From NCBI RefSeq assembly GCF_001677435.1, contig NZ_CP016268.1, forward strand, positions 2,159,001 to 2,223,000: a stretch of 64,000 nt of DNA. The letters are read 5' to 3'. The position numbers and the translations under genes were made by a program. Shown piece after piece: positions 27,448 through 36,424 of the stretch. Within the stretch, counting starts at the first letter, position 1. Each line of letters begins with the position of its first letter. Source of the stretch: Woeseia oceani. Its GTDB lineage: Bacteria > Pseudomonadota > Gammaproteobacteria > Steroidobacterales > Woeseiaceae. The notes under the pieces are model-generated. The model had not been told where the DNA came from and did not search any database. It was given only the letters and a program-made list of their open reading frames with translations.

Positions 27448-28201
27448 ATTATAGAAAGGGGTACCCGTTGGGTGCCCCTTTTTTTTGCTTGCAGAGCGGT
27501 CCGGACTCACCAGCCAGAATTCTGCGCCTTTCCCTTCAGAAGACACTGAAGATCAATCGGCACCAAACTACGGGCATTCACGAATCAAGGCGGGCCGATT
27601 GGGTTCGAGTCCGGCCCGAGGAGCCAATTATAGAAAGGGGTACCCGTTGGGTGCCCCTTTTTTTTGCTTGCAGAGCGGTCCGGACTCACCAGCCAGAATT
27701 CTGCGCCTTTCCCTTCAGAAGACACTGAAGATCAATCGGCACCAAACTACGGGCATTCACGAATCAAGGCGGGCCGATTGGGTTCGAGTCCGGCCCGAGG
27801 AGCCAATTATAGAAAGGGGTACCCGTTGGGTGCCCCTTTTTTTTGCTTGCAGAGCGGTCCGGACTCACCAGCCAGAATTCTGCGCCTTTCCCTTCAGAAG
27901 ACACTGAAGATCAATCGGCACCAAACTACGGGCATTCACGAATCAAGGCGGGCCGATTGGGTTCGAGTCCGGCCCGAGGAGCCAATTTTAGAAAGGGGTA
28001 CCCGTTGGGTGCCCCTTTTTTTTGCTTGCAGAGCGATCCGGACTCACCAGCGAGAATTCTGCGCCTTGTCCTTCAGAAGACACTGAAGATCAATCGGCAC
28101 CAAACTACGGGCATCCACGAATCAAGGCGGGCCGATTGGGTTCGAGTCCGGCCCGAGGAGCCAATTATGGAAAGGGGTACCCGTGGGTGCCCCTTTCTTT
28201 T
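27423..28201 (+). repeat. Tandem array of 179-bp units, each starting with the 3' end of tRNA-Asn
   Basis: Four full units start at 27423, 27602, 27781 and 27960 and a partial fifth at 28139. Each begins with the same 25 nt that end tRNA-Asn, including CCA, then a terminator hairpin with a T-run, then about 115 bp of spacer. The spacer contains a perfect CTTCAG/CTGAAG hairpin and CCGGACTCACCAGC, which is complementary to the tRNA T arm apart from two skipped bases. Units 1-3 are almost identical; unit 4 has scattered changes and unit 5 is truncated after its terminator. The layout is like the distal repeats of E. coli tyrT. Open frames across the array shift between units (179 is not a multiple of 3) and are not called as genes. 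Confidence 0.95.
27455..27486 (+). terminator. Intrinsic terminator after tRNA-Asn (first of five)
   Basis: AAAGGGGTACCC / GGGTGCCCCTTT forms a 12-bp stem with one G-U pair and a 3-nt loop, ending in eight T. Equivalent hairpins lie at 27634-27665, 27813-27844, 27992-28023 and, slightly altered, 28171-28201. Confidence 0.9.
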
Positions 28202-28220
28202 GCCTGCTCCAGTGACCCGA

Positions 28221-28844
28221 TTAGGGTTTGAGCAACAGGTACAGCCCGACCCCACTCATCAGCGCCGCCGCAAGCCCTCTGATTGCCCGTTCCATCTTGC
28301 CACTCAGGAGCCCGGTCGTCCTGCTCGCCAGGTACGCATAGCCGAGTTTGGCGCTACCGACGGACAATGTCGCCAGAATCACGATTATGCCAACGTCGAC
28401 CGAATTGATGGAAGTCAGGTCCACAAATGCGGGGAAAAAGACGAGATAAAACAAGACGGCCTTTTGATCCGTCATCGTCAATAACAACCCGGCCAAAAAG
28501 CTGCTCCAAATTGACGACCGTGCAACCGTACTCACATTTTCAGGTTTGGAGCCGGATCGCCAGGTCTGCACGCCCAACCAGAGCAGATACACACCGCCAG
28601 CGTATTGCAACACGGTGGGCAAACCCGCAACAGATTCGATCATCACAATCGAGCCCAGAACGGCAATGAGAATGAACACTATGTCGCCGACAACCACGCC
28701 AACCGTAGCCGCCACTCCGTGCGCGAACCCATACGACACTGAGCGAGCGCAGACTGTGATCACACTCATGCTGGGGACCAATGCGAGGATCAGCATAGAG
28801 CCGAATATCGCGGCGCTGGCGATGAACGTTAGCGATGATTCCAT
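28221..28844 (-). CDS. LysE/RhtB-family amino-acid exporter
   Basis: A 207-residue inner-membrane protein with about six hydrophobic helices. It has the LysE-type pattern at the N-terminus (LALVPSMSVITVCARSVSYGFAHGVAATVG) and the middle segment LGVQTWRSG followed by FLAGLLLTMTDQKAVLFYL. The ATG at 28844 starts the first membrane helix directly; the upstream frame to 28913 is arginine-rich and unlikely. Relatives export amino acids or small metabolites; the substrate here cannot be told. It is the last gene of the minus-strand series after galU, with a gap of 316 bp. Confidence 0.85.
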   Translation of the reverse strand: MESSLTFIASAAIFGSMLILALVPSMSVITVCARSVSYGFAHGVAATVGVVVGDIVFILIAVLGSIVMIESVAGLPTVLQYAGGVYLLWLGVQTWRSGSKPENVSTVARSSIWSSFLAGLLLTMTDQKAVLFYLVFFPAFVDLTSINSVDVGIIVILATLSVGSAKLGYAYLASRTTGLLSGKMERAIRGLAAALMSGVGLYLLLKP

Positions 28845-29160
28845 GAAGCGATTCTGGCACGACAGGCGGCGTTGGTGAACGGCACAACGCCTGCGTCGGG
28901 TACTACCTGACAAGAGTCAAAGGACGGCATCGGGCCTCGCGCTACGTTAACCATCTGACCTTCGACCGGGCGCAAACCCGTTGCGCAGTCAGATGCCGTT
29001 TACCTTAAGAGCTATTGTTGCCCAGGCCCATTGGTCGTCAAACCTCTTGTCAGACGACAGGATGAGGCCCTTAGCGCGAACGTTACCGACCGCCCAGCTG
29101 ACTTGTCGCTGGGCAATGCACCTGTCGAACTGACACGCCGCGCACCCGGAACGATCGGTG
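28845..29160. other. Intergenic region between galU and the exporter
   Basis: About 316 bp without a supported gene. No RNA gene, terminator with T-run or strong promoter was recognised; it presumably holds the exporter promoter. Confidence 0.5.
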
Positions 29161-30030
29161 CTATTTCAGATCGATCTCTCGCAAATGCTCACGAAACCCC
29201 ACGCTTAGCTCGGGATGGTCCAGTGCGTAGGCCACCGTCGCCTTGAGGTAACCAAGTTTACTACCGCAATCGAAGCGCTCGCCATGGAAGGAATGCGCAT
29301 ACACCGGCAGTTCATTCAGCAAATCGGAAATCGCATCGGTCAATTGAATCTCCCCACCCGCCCCTCGGCCTGTGGTCTCGAGTTTGCCGAAAATGCGGGA
29401 ATCCAACAGGTAGCGACCGACCACCGCCATGTTGGACGGTGCAACTTCCGGCTTTGGTTTTTCGACAATTCGCGTAATGCGGTTGTCGTTGTCATGATCG
29501 ATTGCGACGATGCCGTAGCTCGAGGTCCGATGGGGTGGCACTTCCTCCACGGCCACGACACTTCCACCATGGCGACTGTATTCGCCGGCCATTTGTGCCA
29601 GGCAGCCCGGCTCGCCCCGTATCAAGTCATCCGCAAGATGCACGAAAAACGGTTCGTCACCCACGGCGCTGCGTGCGCAGAGTACCGCGTGCCCCAGACC
29701 CAGCGGCTCGCCCTGACGTATGTAAATGCAGGAGACGCCCTTCGGCACGATGTTCCGGATCAGCGCCAGCAAATCATCCTTGCCGGACTCCACCAACGCC
29801 CGCTCGAGCTCCGCGTCTGTGTCGAAATGGTCTTCGATCGCCCGCTTTGAGCTCCCCGTCACGAATATCAGCCGGGTTGCACCCGCCGCAACAGCCTCTT
29901 CCACCGCGTACTGGATTAACGGCTTGTCGACTATGGGCAGCATTTCCTTGGGGCTGGCTTTGGTCGCCGGTAGGAATCGGGTTCCCCGACCGGCAACCGG
30001 GAATACAACGGCTCGAATTGGTTTGGACAA
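29161..30030 (-). CDS. galU: UTP-glucose-1-phosphate uridylyltransferase
   Basis: GalU makes UDP-glucose for surface polysaccharides. Motifs: the nucleotide-binding [39 protein letters not shown] and VGRYLLD. The N-terminus is set by a TTG at 30030: GGAG lies 7 nt upstream and the protein then starts just before the nucleotide-binding strand, giving 289 residues. The open frame to 30105 has no family similarity. It lies downstream of the ComEA-like gene on the same strand. Confidence 0.95.
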   Translation of the reverse strand: MSKPIRAVVFPVAGRGTRFLPATKASPKEMLPIVDKPLIQYAVEEAVAAGATRLIFVTGSSKRAIEDHFDTDAELERALVESGKDDLLALIRNIVPKGVSCIYIRQGEPLGLGHAVLCARSAVGDEPFFVHLADDLIRGEPGCLAQMAGEYSRHGGSVVAVEEVPPHRTSSYGIVAIDHDNDNRITRIVEKPKPEVAPSNMAVVGRYLLDSRIFGKLETTGRGAGGEIQLTDAISDLLNELPVYAHSFHGERFDCGSKLGYLKATVAYALDHPELSVGFREHLREIDLK

Positions 30031-30127
30031 CAGGGCTCTCCAGTGATACACGTCCGCTGCATGATAACCAATACGGTGGGTCCGCGATAACGCTGCAGGT
30101 CTCAAAAGCTGATCTGTCTGCTGATCC

Positions 30128-30160
30128 CATTCCCGCTGCAGCTTTGCTGCAGCGGGAATG
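30128..30160. repeat. Perfect 15-bp inverted repeat
   Basis: Two 15-nt arms (CATTCCCGCTGCAGC and its complement) flank a 3-nt loop, 7 bp after the stop of the ComEA-like gene. Neither side has a T-run, so it is a stable hairpin that might stabilise the mRNA 3' end or act with Rho. Its PstI-like centre is symmetrical on both strands. Confidence 0.8.
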
Positions 30161-30167
30161 TTGCCGG

Positions 30168-30458
30168 CTACTTGCGCGGATTGGCGGCAGCACCTTCGAG
30201 CAGTATGTCCGCCCGATTAATTTCCAGAGTACGCTCGCCGATGCCCTTGACCAGCGCCAGGTCATCGACGGTCTTGAACGGACCGTTCTCGGCTCGCCAG
30301 GCGACAATGGCCTGCGCTTTGCTCATGCCTATGCCCCGCAGCTCAGCCGAGATCGTCTCGGCGTCTGCCGTATTCACGTTAACCGGGCCGGCAAAAGCCA
30401 GCATTGGCATCAGTGCAACGCCCAGCGCAGCCAGGCAATGATGAGTGATTTTTCTCAT
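30168..30458 (-). CDS. ComEA-like helix-hairpin-helix protein, exported
   Basis: A 96-residue protein with a signal peptide (about 1-23, ending LAFA) and one ComEA-type DNA-binding unit: [27 protein letters not shown], then [13 protein letters not shown], two helix-hairpin-helix motifs. Periplasmic ComEA proteins bind incoming DNA in transformation, though many short homologues have no tested role. The ATG at 30458 has CAGGAG upstream; the frame to 30533 is not needed. It follows lapB by 132 bp. Confidence 0.88.
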   Translation of the reverse strand: MRKITHHCLAALGVALMPMLAFAGPVNVNTADAETISAELRGIGMSKAQAIVAWRAENGPFKTVDDLALVKGIGERTLEINRADILLEGAAANPRK

Positions 30459-30590
30459 GTCGAACTCCTGCAAGAATGGATGACAACCAGCTGGCCGAGG
30501 GTTCCCCAGCAGCCCGTCTGGTGATCGAAGCATAATTACAGGAGTAGCAGGTTGCTGCGCCCGAATCTCGGCACAACGTGGGAAAATGTA

Positions 30591-31796
30591 CTAGGCAGTT
30601 GCGGCGCTTCGTTGCAGCAGTGTGTCAAATTGGACCCGCGTAAACGGCCGCTGCGTTTCCCAGTTTTTGCAACTGGGGCACTGCCAAAGCAATCGCTGGC
30701 TGGAAAAGCCGCATTCATGACACTGGTAGCGCGGTGTTGCTGCCGCCATCTTGCTGAGCGCAGCCCGGACCCGGTCAAGCGCCATCTTTCTGGCACCGTC
30801 ATCGCCCGCCGCAAACTGGCGCAAGTCAACAAATTCGAGCAACGTCGGCTCGTTCAGCATGTAGTGCTCAACACAGTCGTCAATGACAGCTATGCCGCCG
30901 ATATTGTTAACGATAGCGGTGTAAGCGACGTCCTTGCCGCTTTCCGGGAGCTTGTCGAGCATCGCCTGCAAGGTTTTTTGCAATTGCTCGACCGTGCCTT
31001 CTTCCCTGTGAATATCGACCATCCTCGGCAACGCCTCGGTGATCAGGTAGTTACTCTCGTCCATGACGCGGTGGTAAAGCTTGAGCGCCAGTTTGAAGTC
31101 GCCGGTTTCCCTGGCTATGTTGGCCCGCGTCAGTGCACCGCGAAACGTTCTGGGACGTCCGCTTTGCGCCTTTTTCACAAAAGCTCGCGCCGCTGGGTAA
31201 TCCTTGGCAAGTGCCGATTTTTCGGCCAGTTCGCAGTAATAATGGGCTATCTGCAACGCCAGAGACTTGCCGCTCAGAATCTCCAACTTCTGACTGCAGT
31301 CGATCGCACGTTGCCACTCACGTTCCTGTTCGTAAATGCGGCAAAGGCGTTCCAGAGCCTCCACCTGATGCCGCGATCCCTCCGCGAGACGCACAAACAT
31401 TTTCTCGGCTCGATCCAGCAGGCCAGCCCGTAAATAGTCTTTAGCAAGGGAGAGCAGCGCCAGGTCTCGCTGCTCCGCGGCCAGATCGGGACGCGCAATG
31501 ATGTTTTGATGTATCCGGATTGCCCGGTCAACTTCGCCCCGACGACGGAACAGGCTGCCCAGCGCAAAGTGGGTTTCTATGGTCTTGTCGTCGACCCGGA
31601 CCATTTTGAGAAAATGTTCCAATGCCTGATCTGTCTGCTCGTTCAACAGAAAATTCAGGCCTTTCAGGTAATCGGTATTAATGGGCGGAGCGACCTCGTC
31701 CTGCTCGTCGCGCTCACCGAAACGGCCCAGCGCCCAGCCTGCTGCGACCAGCAGCAGGAACAGACCGGCCAGTAAGAAAGTCGATTCAGTCGGCAT
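30591..31796 (-). CDS. lapB: Lipopolysaccharide assembly protein B (TPR protein)
   Basis: LapB (YciM) is an inner-membrane-anchored TPR protein that, in E. coli, presents LpxC to FtsH and so limits lipopolysaccharide synthesis. The 401-residue product has one N-terminal membrane helix (about 6-23), about nine TPR-like helical pairs, and a C-terminal rubredoxin-type metal knuckle (YQCHECGFSSQ ... WQCPSCKNW). The ATG at 31796 lies inside the lapA 3' end (11-nt overlap), as in the E. coli lapAB operon. Confidence 0.95.
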   Translation of the reverse strand: MPTESTFLLAGLFLLLVAAGWALGRFGERDEQDEVAPPINTDYLKGLNFLLNEQTDQALEHFLKMVRVDDKTIETHFALGSLFRRRGEVDRAIRIHQNIIARPDLAAEQRDLALLSLAKDYLRAGLLDRAEKMFVRLAEGSRHQVEALERLCRIYEQEREWQRAIDCSQKLEILSGKSLALQIAHYYCELAEKSALAKDYPAARAFVKKAQSGRPRTFRGALTRANIARETGDFKLALKLYHRVMDESNYLITEALPRMVDIHREEGTVEQLQKTLQAMLDKLPESGKDVAYTAIVNNIGGIAVIDDCVEHYMLNEPTLLEFVDLRQFAAGDDGARKMALDRVRAALSKMAAATPRYQCHECGFSSQRLLWQCPSCKNWETQRPFTRVQFDTLLQRSAATA

Positions 31797-32082
31797 CGGC
31801 AATCGGCATGTTGCGCAAACGGCTGACTTCGGACTCCGTCTGGCGCAGCGCGCTGCGCAGACGTCGTCGGTCATTCACCAGACGCATGATAAACAGGCAA
31901 GTGCACAACAGGCCAAAGACCCAGCCCGCCACGAAGGTCAGAGAAATCGCCAACACAATTGACGGCTCGACAACGCCAAAGGCAAGGTCCAGCGGCAATT
32001 GCCCGGGATTGCGGTCAGTAAATACGACCATGACGGCAATGATAATCAGTACAACGAAAATTACCGCGATTTTTTTGAACAT
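31786..32082 (-). CDS. lapA: Lipopolysaccharide assembly protein A
   Basis: A 98-residue inner-membrane protein with two transmembrane helices (about 4-22 and 39-66), followed by a basic, coiled-coil-like tail (RLVNDRRRLRSALRQ). Size, topology and position directly before lapB identify LapA, which in E. coli works with LapB. It follows ihfB by 111 bp. Confidence 0.92.
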   Translation of the reverse strand: MFKKIAVIFVVLIIIAVMVVFTDRNPGQLPLDLAFGVVEPSIVLAISLTFVAGWVFGLLCTCLFIMRLVNDRRRLRSALRQTESEVSRLRNMPIADAD

Positions 32083-32193
32083 GCGCCCGCTCCCGCCGTA
32101 TGCCGGCGGCTCCTATGCGATTCGCACAGTGTATTGGTTTCGCTGATCGATGGTAAGCCGCACGGCAAAAGTAAACTGCCGTGACGGGGTCAA

Positions 32194-32496
32194 TCAGGAC
32201 TTGATCGGAAACTCCCGACTCTCATTGACCCGCTCACGCAGATCCTTGCCGGGCTTAAAGTGAGGAACGTACTTACCGGACAAAGCGACAGCTTCGCCCG
32301 TCTTGGGATTGCGACCGATGCGTGGTGGACGAAAATGCAGCGAGAAACTGCCGAAGCCACGAATCTCTATCCGCTGGCCGGTAGCCAGTGAGTCGCTCAT
32401 CAGATCGAGCAGGTGCTTGACGGCCAACTCAACGTCTTTGGCGGGCAAGTGCTTTTGTTTTTTTGAGATTATTTCGATCAGTTCAGACTTTGTCAT
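32194..32496 (-). CDS. ihfB: Integration host factor, beta subunit
   Basis: The partner of IhfA in the DNA-bending heterodimer. The product is 100 residues from the ATG at 32496 ([13 protein letters not shown]); the frame to 32583 is upstream noise. Signature [22 protein letters not shown] with the intercalating proline is intact. It lies downstream of rpsA in the widely conserved rpsA-ihfB order. Confidence 0.97.
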   Translation of the reverse strand: MTKSELIEIISKKQKHLPAKDVELAVKHLLDLMSDSLATGQRIEIRGFGSFSLHFRPPRIGRNPKTGEAVALSGKYVPHFKPGKDLRERVNESREFPIKS

Positions 32497-32558
32497 AACA
32501 CGCTTCGCTTGATTCCCGGTGTCGTTCCGCCTAAGCCGCCGATTATAAAGGAAATATA

Positions 32559-32580
32559 GCCCGGACCGTGAGGCCCGGGC
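32559..32580 (-). terminator. Weak hairpin between rpsA and ihfB
   Basis: GCCCGG/CCGGGC form a 6-bp stem with a 10-nt loop on the minus strand, 13 nt after the rpsA stop, followed by a U-rich but interrupted stretch (TATATTTCCTTTAT). It could partly terminate rpsA transcription; the TATAAT-like sequence just after it might start ihfB. Confidence 0.4.
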
Positions 32581-32592
32581 CAATCTTTTTTC

Positions 32593-34275
32593 TTAATTGC
32601 TCTCGCCGGACATTTTTTCTTTGAGAAGCTCGCCCAGTGTGGTACCGGTCGGGGCACTGCCCGAGTCGGAGTTGTAGCTGCTGAGCGCCTCTGCTTCTTC
32701 GTGAACCTCTTTGGCTTTGATCGACAGAGCAACACTGCGATTCTTGCGGTCCACATTCGTGAACTTCGCTTCAATCTCATCGCCAATCTTGATCATTGTG
32801 CGGGCATCTTCCACCCGGCCACGGGCCAATTCAGAGGAGCGCAAGGAGCCGGTCACACCGTCACCCAGGTCAACGATTACATAGCGTGCGTCCACTTCCG
32901 TGACCGTACCCTTAACAACCGTGTTCTTCGGATGATCGGCAAGCCAGGCCGAGAACGGGTCTTTGTCCAGCTGCTTGATACCCAGCGAGATACGCTCACG
33001 CTCTGCATCAATTGCGAGTACAGCTGCTTCGATCTCCTGCCCTTTCTTGTAGTTATGCACGGCTTCTTCGCCGGTCATATCCCAGGAAATATCGGACAAG
33101 TGAACGAGACCGTCGATGCCGCCGTCCAGACCGATGAAGATACCGAAATCGGTGATCGACTTGATCTGACCGCTGACCTTGTCGCCGCGATTAATGGTCG
33201 CTGCAAACTCGGCCCACGGATTCGACTGACACTGTTTGATACCCAGTGAGATGCGGCGGCGCTCTTCATCAATCTCAAGCACCATCACTTCAACATCGTC
33301 ACCGATGTTCACAACCTTGGACGGATTGACGTTCTTGTTGGTCCAATCCATTTCCGAGACGTGCACAAGGCCTTCAACGCCTTCTTCGATTTCCACGAAG
33401 CAGCCGTAGTCAGCAATGTTGGTTACCTTGCCGAACAGACGTGTCTGCGGCGGGTAACGACGTGCGAGGTCATGCCACGGATCGTCGCCCAGCTGCTTGA
33501 TACCGAGTGATACGCGTTGACGTTCACGATCAAACTTCAGGATCTTGACGTCGATTTCATCACCAACATTGACGACTTCCGACGGATGCTTGACCCGCTT
33601 CCACGCCATATCGGTAATGTGCAACAGGCCATCGATGCCGCCGAGATCGACGAATGCACCGTAGTCGGTCAGGTTCTTGACGATACCCTTGACGACATTG
33701 CCTTCCTGCAAGGATTCCAGCAGCGCTTCGCGCTCTGCACTGTATTCCTGTTCGACAACGGCGCGACGCGATACAACGACGTTGTTGCGACGCTGATCGA
33801 GCTTGATAACCTTGAATTCAAGGCTCTTGCCTTCGAGGTACGCAGGGTCACGCACGGGACGTACATCCACGAGCGAACCAGGCAAGAAGGCGCGAACGTT
33901 GTCGATTTCAACGGTAAAGCCGCCCTTAACGCGACCATTGATAATTCCGATGACAACTTCATTTTTCTCAAACGCTTTTTCGAGCTGCGTCCAGGTACGG
34001 GCACGTATAGCTTTCTCGCGCGAGAGTTTGGTTTCGCCAAAGCCGTCTTCAACAGCATCAAGTGCTACTTCGATTTCATCGCCGACATTGACGTCGGTTT
34101 CGCCCTTATCATTGCGAAATTGTTCGATGGGAATAACGGCCTCAGACTTGAGACCTGCACTGACGATGACGACGTCATTATTGATGTCAACTACGGTGCC
34201 GGTGATGATGGCGCCTGGCTTTATATGTTGACTGGCAAAACTCTGTTCAAATAATTCAGCAAAACTTTCAGACAT
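32593..34275 (-). CDS. rpsA: 30S ribosomal protein S1
   Basis: S1 binds mRNA on the 30S subunit. The 560-residue acidic product has six S1 (OB-fold) repeats. The first two are ribosome-binding domains (from about 20); the later ones carry the typical [11 protein letters not shown]-type and [16 protein letters not shown] segments. It starts [13 protein letters not shown]. It lies 145 bp after cmk; no specific autoregulatory structure could be identified in that leader. Confidence 0.98.
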   Translation of the reverse strand: MSESFAELFEQSFASQHIKPGAIITGTVVDINNDVVIVSAGLKSEAVIPIEQFRNDKGETDVNVGDEIEVALDAVEDGFGETKLSREKAIRARTWTQLEKAFEKNEVVIGIINGRVKGGFTVEIDNVRAFLPGSLVDVRPVRDPAYLEGKSLEFKVIKLDQRRNNVVVSRRAVVEQEYSAEREALLESLQEGNVVKGIVKNLTDYGAFVDLGGIDGLLHITDMAWKRVKHPSEVVNVGDEIDVKILKFDRERQRVSLGIKQLGDDPWHDLARRYPPQTRLFGKVTNIADYGCFVEIEEGVEGLVHVSEMDWTNKNVNPSKVVNIGDDVEVMVLEIDEERRRISLGIKQCQSNPWAEFAATINRGDKVSGQIKSITDFGIFIGLDGGIDGLVHLSDISWDMTGEEAVHNYKKGQEIEAAVLAIDAERERISLGIKQLDKDPFSAWLADHPKNTVVKGTVTEVDARYVIVDLGDGVTGSLRSSELARGRVEDARTMIKIGDEIEAKFTNVDRKNRSVALSIKAKEVHEEAEALSSYNSDSGSAPTGTTLGELLKEKMSGESN

Positions 34276-34420
34276 TAGAATAAACCAGAGAATCGTTAAC
34301 CGACTCTCAACCCAATCGCCCAGCTACTTCCTTTAGCCGACGGTTACTTTAAGAAAAGACACGACGATCCTGTCGTATCGGTGTACTACCGGGTTTACCG
34401 ACCCAACTTGCAAGTCGGAT

Positions 34421-35110
34421 TTATTTCGCGAGCTGCCCTTGTCGCGCCCATCCGAGAATCTTGTCGCTGACTTCGTTAATCGTCAGGTCACTGGAATCCA
34501 GAATTCGGGCATCGGCTGCGGGTCGTAACGGGGCCACCGATCGCTCGGAATCCCGCCTGTCACGGTCCTCAATGTCCCGCGAAAGGGCGGCAAGGCTAAC
34601 ACCAAGTCCCTTTTCTTTCAACTGCTTATAGCGCCTATTCGCGCGCTCAGCGGCACTGGCGGTGAGGAACACTTTGAGGGCCGCGGCCGGGAACACCACC
34701 GTGCCCATGTCGCGGCCATCGGCGACCAGACCCGGCGGGACCTGAAAGCTGCGCTGCCTCTCCAGCAGGGCCTCGCGCACCGCAGGCAGGACCGCGACCG
34801 CGGAGGCTCGGAGACCGCACTCCTCCGTGCGGATATCCAGGGTCACGTCTTGGTCGCCCAGCCGGATCTGTTCGCTGCCGTCGGCCCTCACGGCGAACAC
34901 CACGGGCAATTCCACCGCCAACTCTCTCAGGCGTGGCTCGTCCGTAGCGTCAACGCCCGCACGCAAGGAGGCCAGCGCCACCAGCCGGTAGAGTGCGCCA
35001 CTGTCCAACAGGTGCCAGCCCAACGTTTGCGCAACTCGCCTTGCGACCGTGCCTTTACCCGACCCGCTGGGCCCGTCGATCGTAATGACCGGCGCTGCCG
35101 CACTGCTCAT
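34421..35110 (-). CDS. cmk: Cytidylate kinase
   Basis: Cmk phosphorylates CMP and dCMP. The 229-residue product has the P-loop [15 protein letters not shown], the substrate segment [22 protein letters not shown] and the lid [12 protein letters not shown]. The ATG overlaps the aroA stop by 4 nt. Order aroA-cmk-rpsA is standard in gammaproteobacteria. Confidence 0.97.
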   Translation of the reverse strand: MSSAAAPVITIDGPSGSGKGTVARRVAQTLGWHLLDSGALYRLVALASLRAGVDATDEPRLRELAVELPVVFAVRADGSEQIRLGDQDVTLDIRTEECGLRASAVAVLPAVREALLERQRSFQVPPGLVADGRDMGTVVFPAAALKVFLTASAAERANRRYKQLKEKGLGVSLAALSRDIEDRDRRDSERSVAPLRPAADARILDSSDLTINEVSDKILGWARQGQLAK

Positions 35111-36417
35111 GACCCTGCGACCCCGCCCTGTATTATGTCAACTCCGATCGACTGCAGCTGGTCGACAAATCCCGGGAATGAGGTATTCACATTGGCCACG
35201 TCTTCGATCCGCACGGTGTCGTTGGCTCGACTTGCGGCCACCGCAAATGCCATGGCAATCCGGTGGTCGCTGTGACTTTGGACGGTGCCACTCCCGATCG
35301 GGCCGCCGCTGATGCGAATGCCGTCCGGCTGCTCTTCGAGCCGAATGCCGAGCACCCGCAAGCCATCCGCCATCGCGCTGATGCGATCACTCTCTTTGAC
35401 CCGCAACTCTGCGAGACCGCTGAATTCTGTCGTCCCTTCGGCGCAGGCTGCCGCCACGAACAAGGCTGGAAACTCATCGATCGCAAGTGGCACCAGCGCC
35501 GGGTCCAGCGTGATGGCCCGCAGCTTCGACGAGCGAATTTCCAGATCGGCAACCGGCTCATCGCCACAACGACGCTCGTTATGAAGGCGTATATCCGCTC
35601 CCATCTGCCGCAGGATAGTGATGACCCCTGCCCGGGTAGGATTCACCCCCACATTCTCCAACATGACGCAGCTGTTGTCGGCGATCAGTGCGGCCAGCAT
35701 GGGGAACGTGGCTGACGACAAATCGCCCGGCACCACAATATCAATCCCGCGCATTGCTGAGCCCGGCAGGATTGATACCCGCTCCGCGTCACGATATACG
35801 GTAGCGCCCATCGCGGTAAGCATGCGCTCGGTATGATCACGCGATACCGCCGGCTCCAGCACACTGGTCGCGCCATGCGCGTACAAACCGGCAAGCAGAA
35901 TTGCTGATTTTACTTGCGCGCTTGCGACCGGCATTGCGTAATCGATACCGGTCAGCTGGTTACCGCCCACAATCTTAAGTGGCGGTCGCCCGTCCGCACT
36001 GTGAATTTCCGCGCCCATCCGCATCAGCGGTTCGACTACGCGCCCCATGGGCCGACCCGAGAGTGACTCATCGCCGCACAGTGTTGAGGAGAAGCTCTGG
36101 CCTGCGAGTAAACCGCAAAACAGGCGCATCGCCGTTCCCGAATTACCCAGGTCAAGGTCGATGGCCGGCGCCCTCATACCGTGCAATCCGACGCCGGTAA
36201 TGACCACCGAATGGTCAGCCGATTCCTCAATATTCACGCCCAGCGAACGCAGTGCCGCCAGTGTCGCCAGGCAATCTGCGCCGTTGAGAAAGCCGCTGGC
36301 GCGCGTTTGCCCTTCCGCAATAGCACCAAACATGAGCGCCCGGTGCGAGATGGATTTGTCACCCGGTACCCGCAGCGAGCCATTGCCGACGGCGGAAGGA
36401 GAAACGAGATAATGCAT
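35107..36417 (-). CDS. aroA: 3-phosphoshikimate 1-carboxyvinyltransferase (EPSP synthase)
   Basis: AroA makes EPSP from shikimate-3-phosphate and PEP. Motifs: the N-terminal [15 protein letters not shown], the PEP-loop region [19 protein letters not shown], and C-terminal [16 protein letters not shown] and [14 protein letters not shown]. The PEP-loop reads GNSGTAMR as in class I-like sensitive enzymes. The ATG at 36417 starts 7 nt after the pheA stop and gives 436 residues; an in-frame start at 36459 would overlap pheA. The stop overlaps cmk. Confidence 0.96.
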   Translation of the reverse strand: MHYLVSPSAVGNGSLRVPGDKSISHRALMFGAIAEGQTRASGFLNGADCLATLAALRSLGVNIEESADHSVVITGVGLHGMRAPAIDLDLGNSGTAMRLFCGLLAGQSFSSTLCGDESLSGRPMGRVVEPLMRMGAEIHSADGRPPLKIVGGNQLTGIDYAMPVASAQVKSAILLAGLYAHGATSVLEPAVSRDHTERMLTAMGATVYRDAERVSILPGSAMRGIDIVVPGDLSSATFPMLAALIADNSCVMLENVGVNPTRAGVITILRQMGADIRLHNERRCGDEPVADLEIRSSKLRAITLDPALVPLAIDEFPALFVAAACAEGTTEFSGLAELRVKESDRISAMADGLRVLGIRLEEQPDGIRISGGPIGSGTVQSHSDHRIAMAFAVAASRANDTVRIEDVANVNTSFPGFVDQLQSIGVDIIQGGVAGS

Positions 36418-36424
36418 GCCCGGC

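Noticed and set aside
27423-28201. Phage or island attachment site made from the tRNA-Asn 3' end
   Set aside because: Repeated tRNA 3' ends often mark integration, but the copies are strictly tandem at 179 bp with no integrase or cargo genes between or beside them.
27387-28484. Overlapping open frames of 113-213 residues running through the tRNA-Asn array
   Set aside because: They come from the repeated sequence itself, change frame each unit because 179 is not a multiple of 3, begin inside the tRNA or terminator and lack ribosome-binding sites. A Tpr-like peptide as at E. coli tyrT remains possible but is not supported.
32161-32183. Hairpin CACGGCA/TGCCGTG after ihfB
   Set aside because: Seven-bp stem with a 9-nt loop and no T-run on either strand; not convincing as a terminator.
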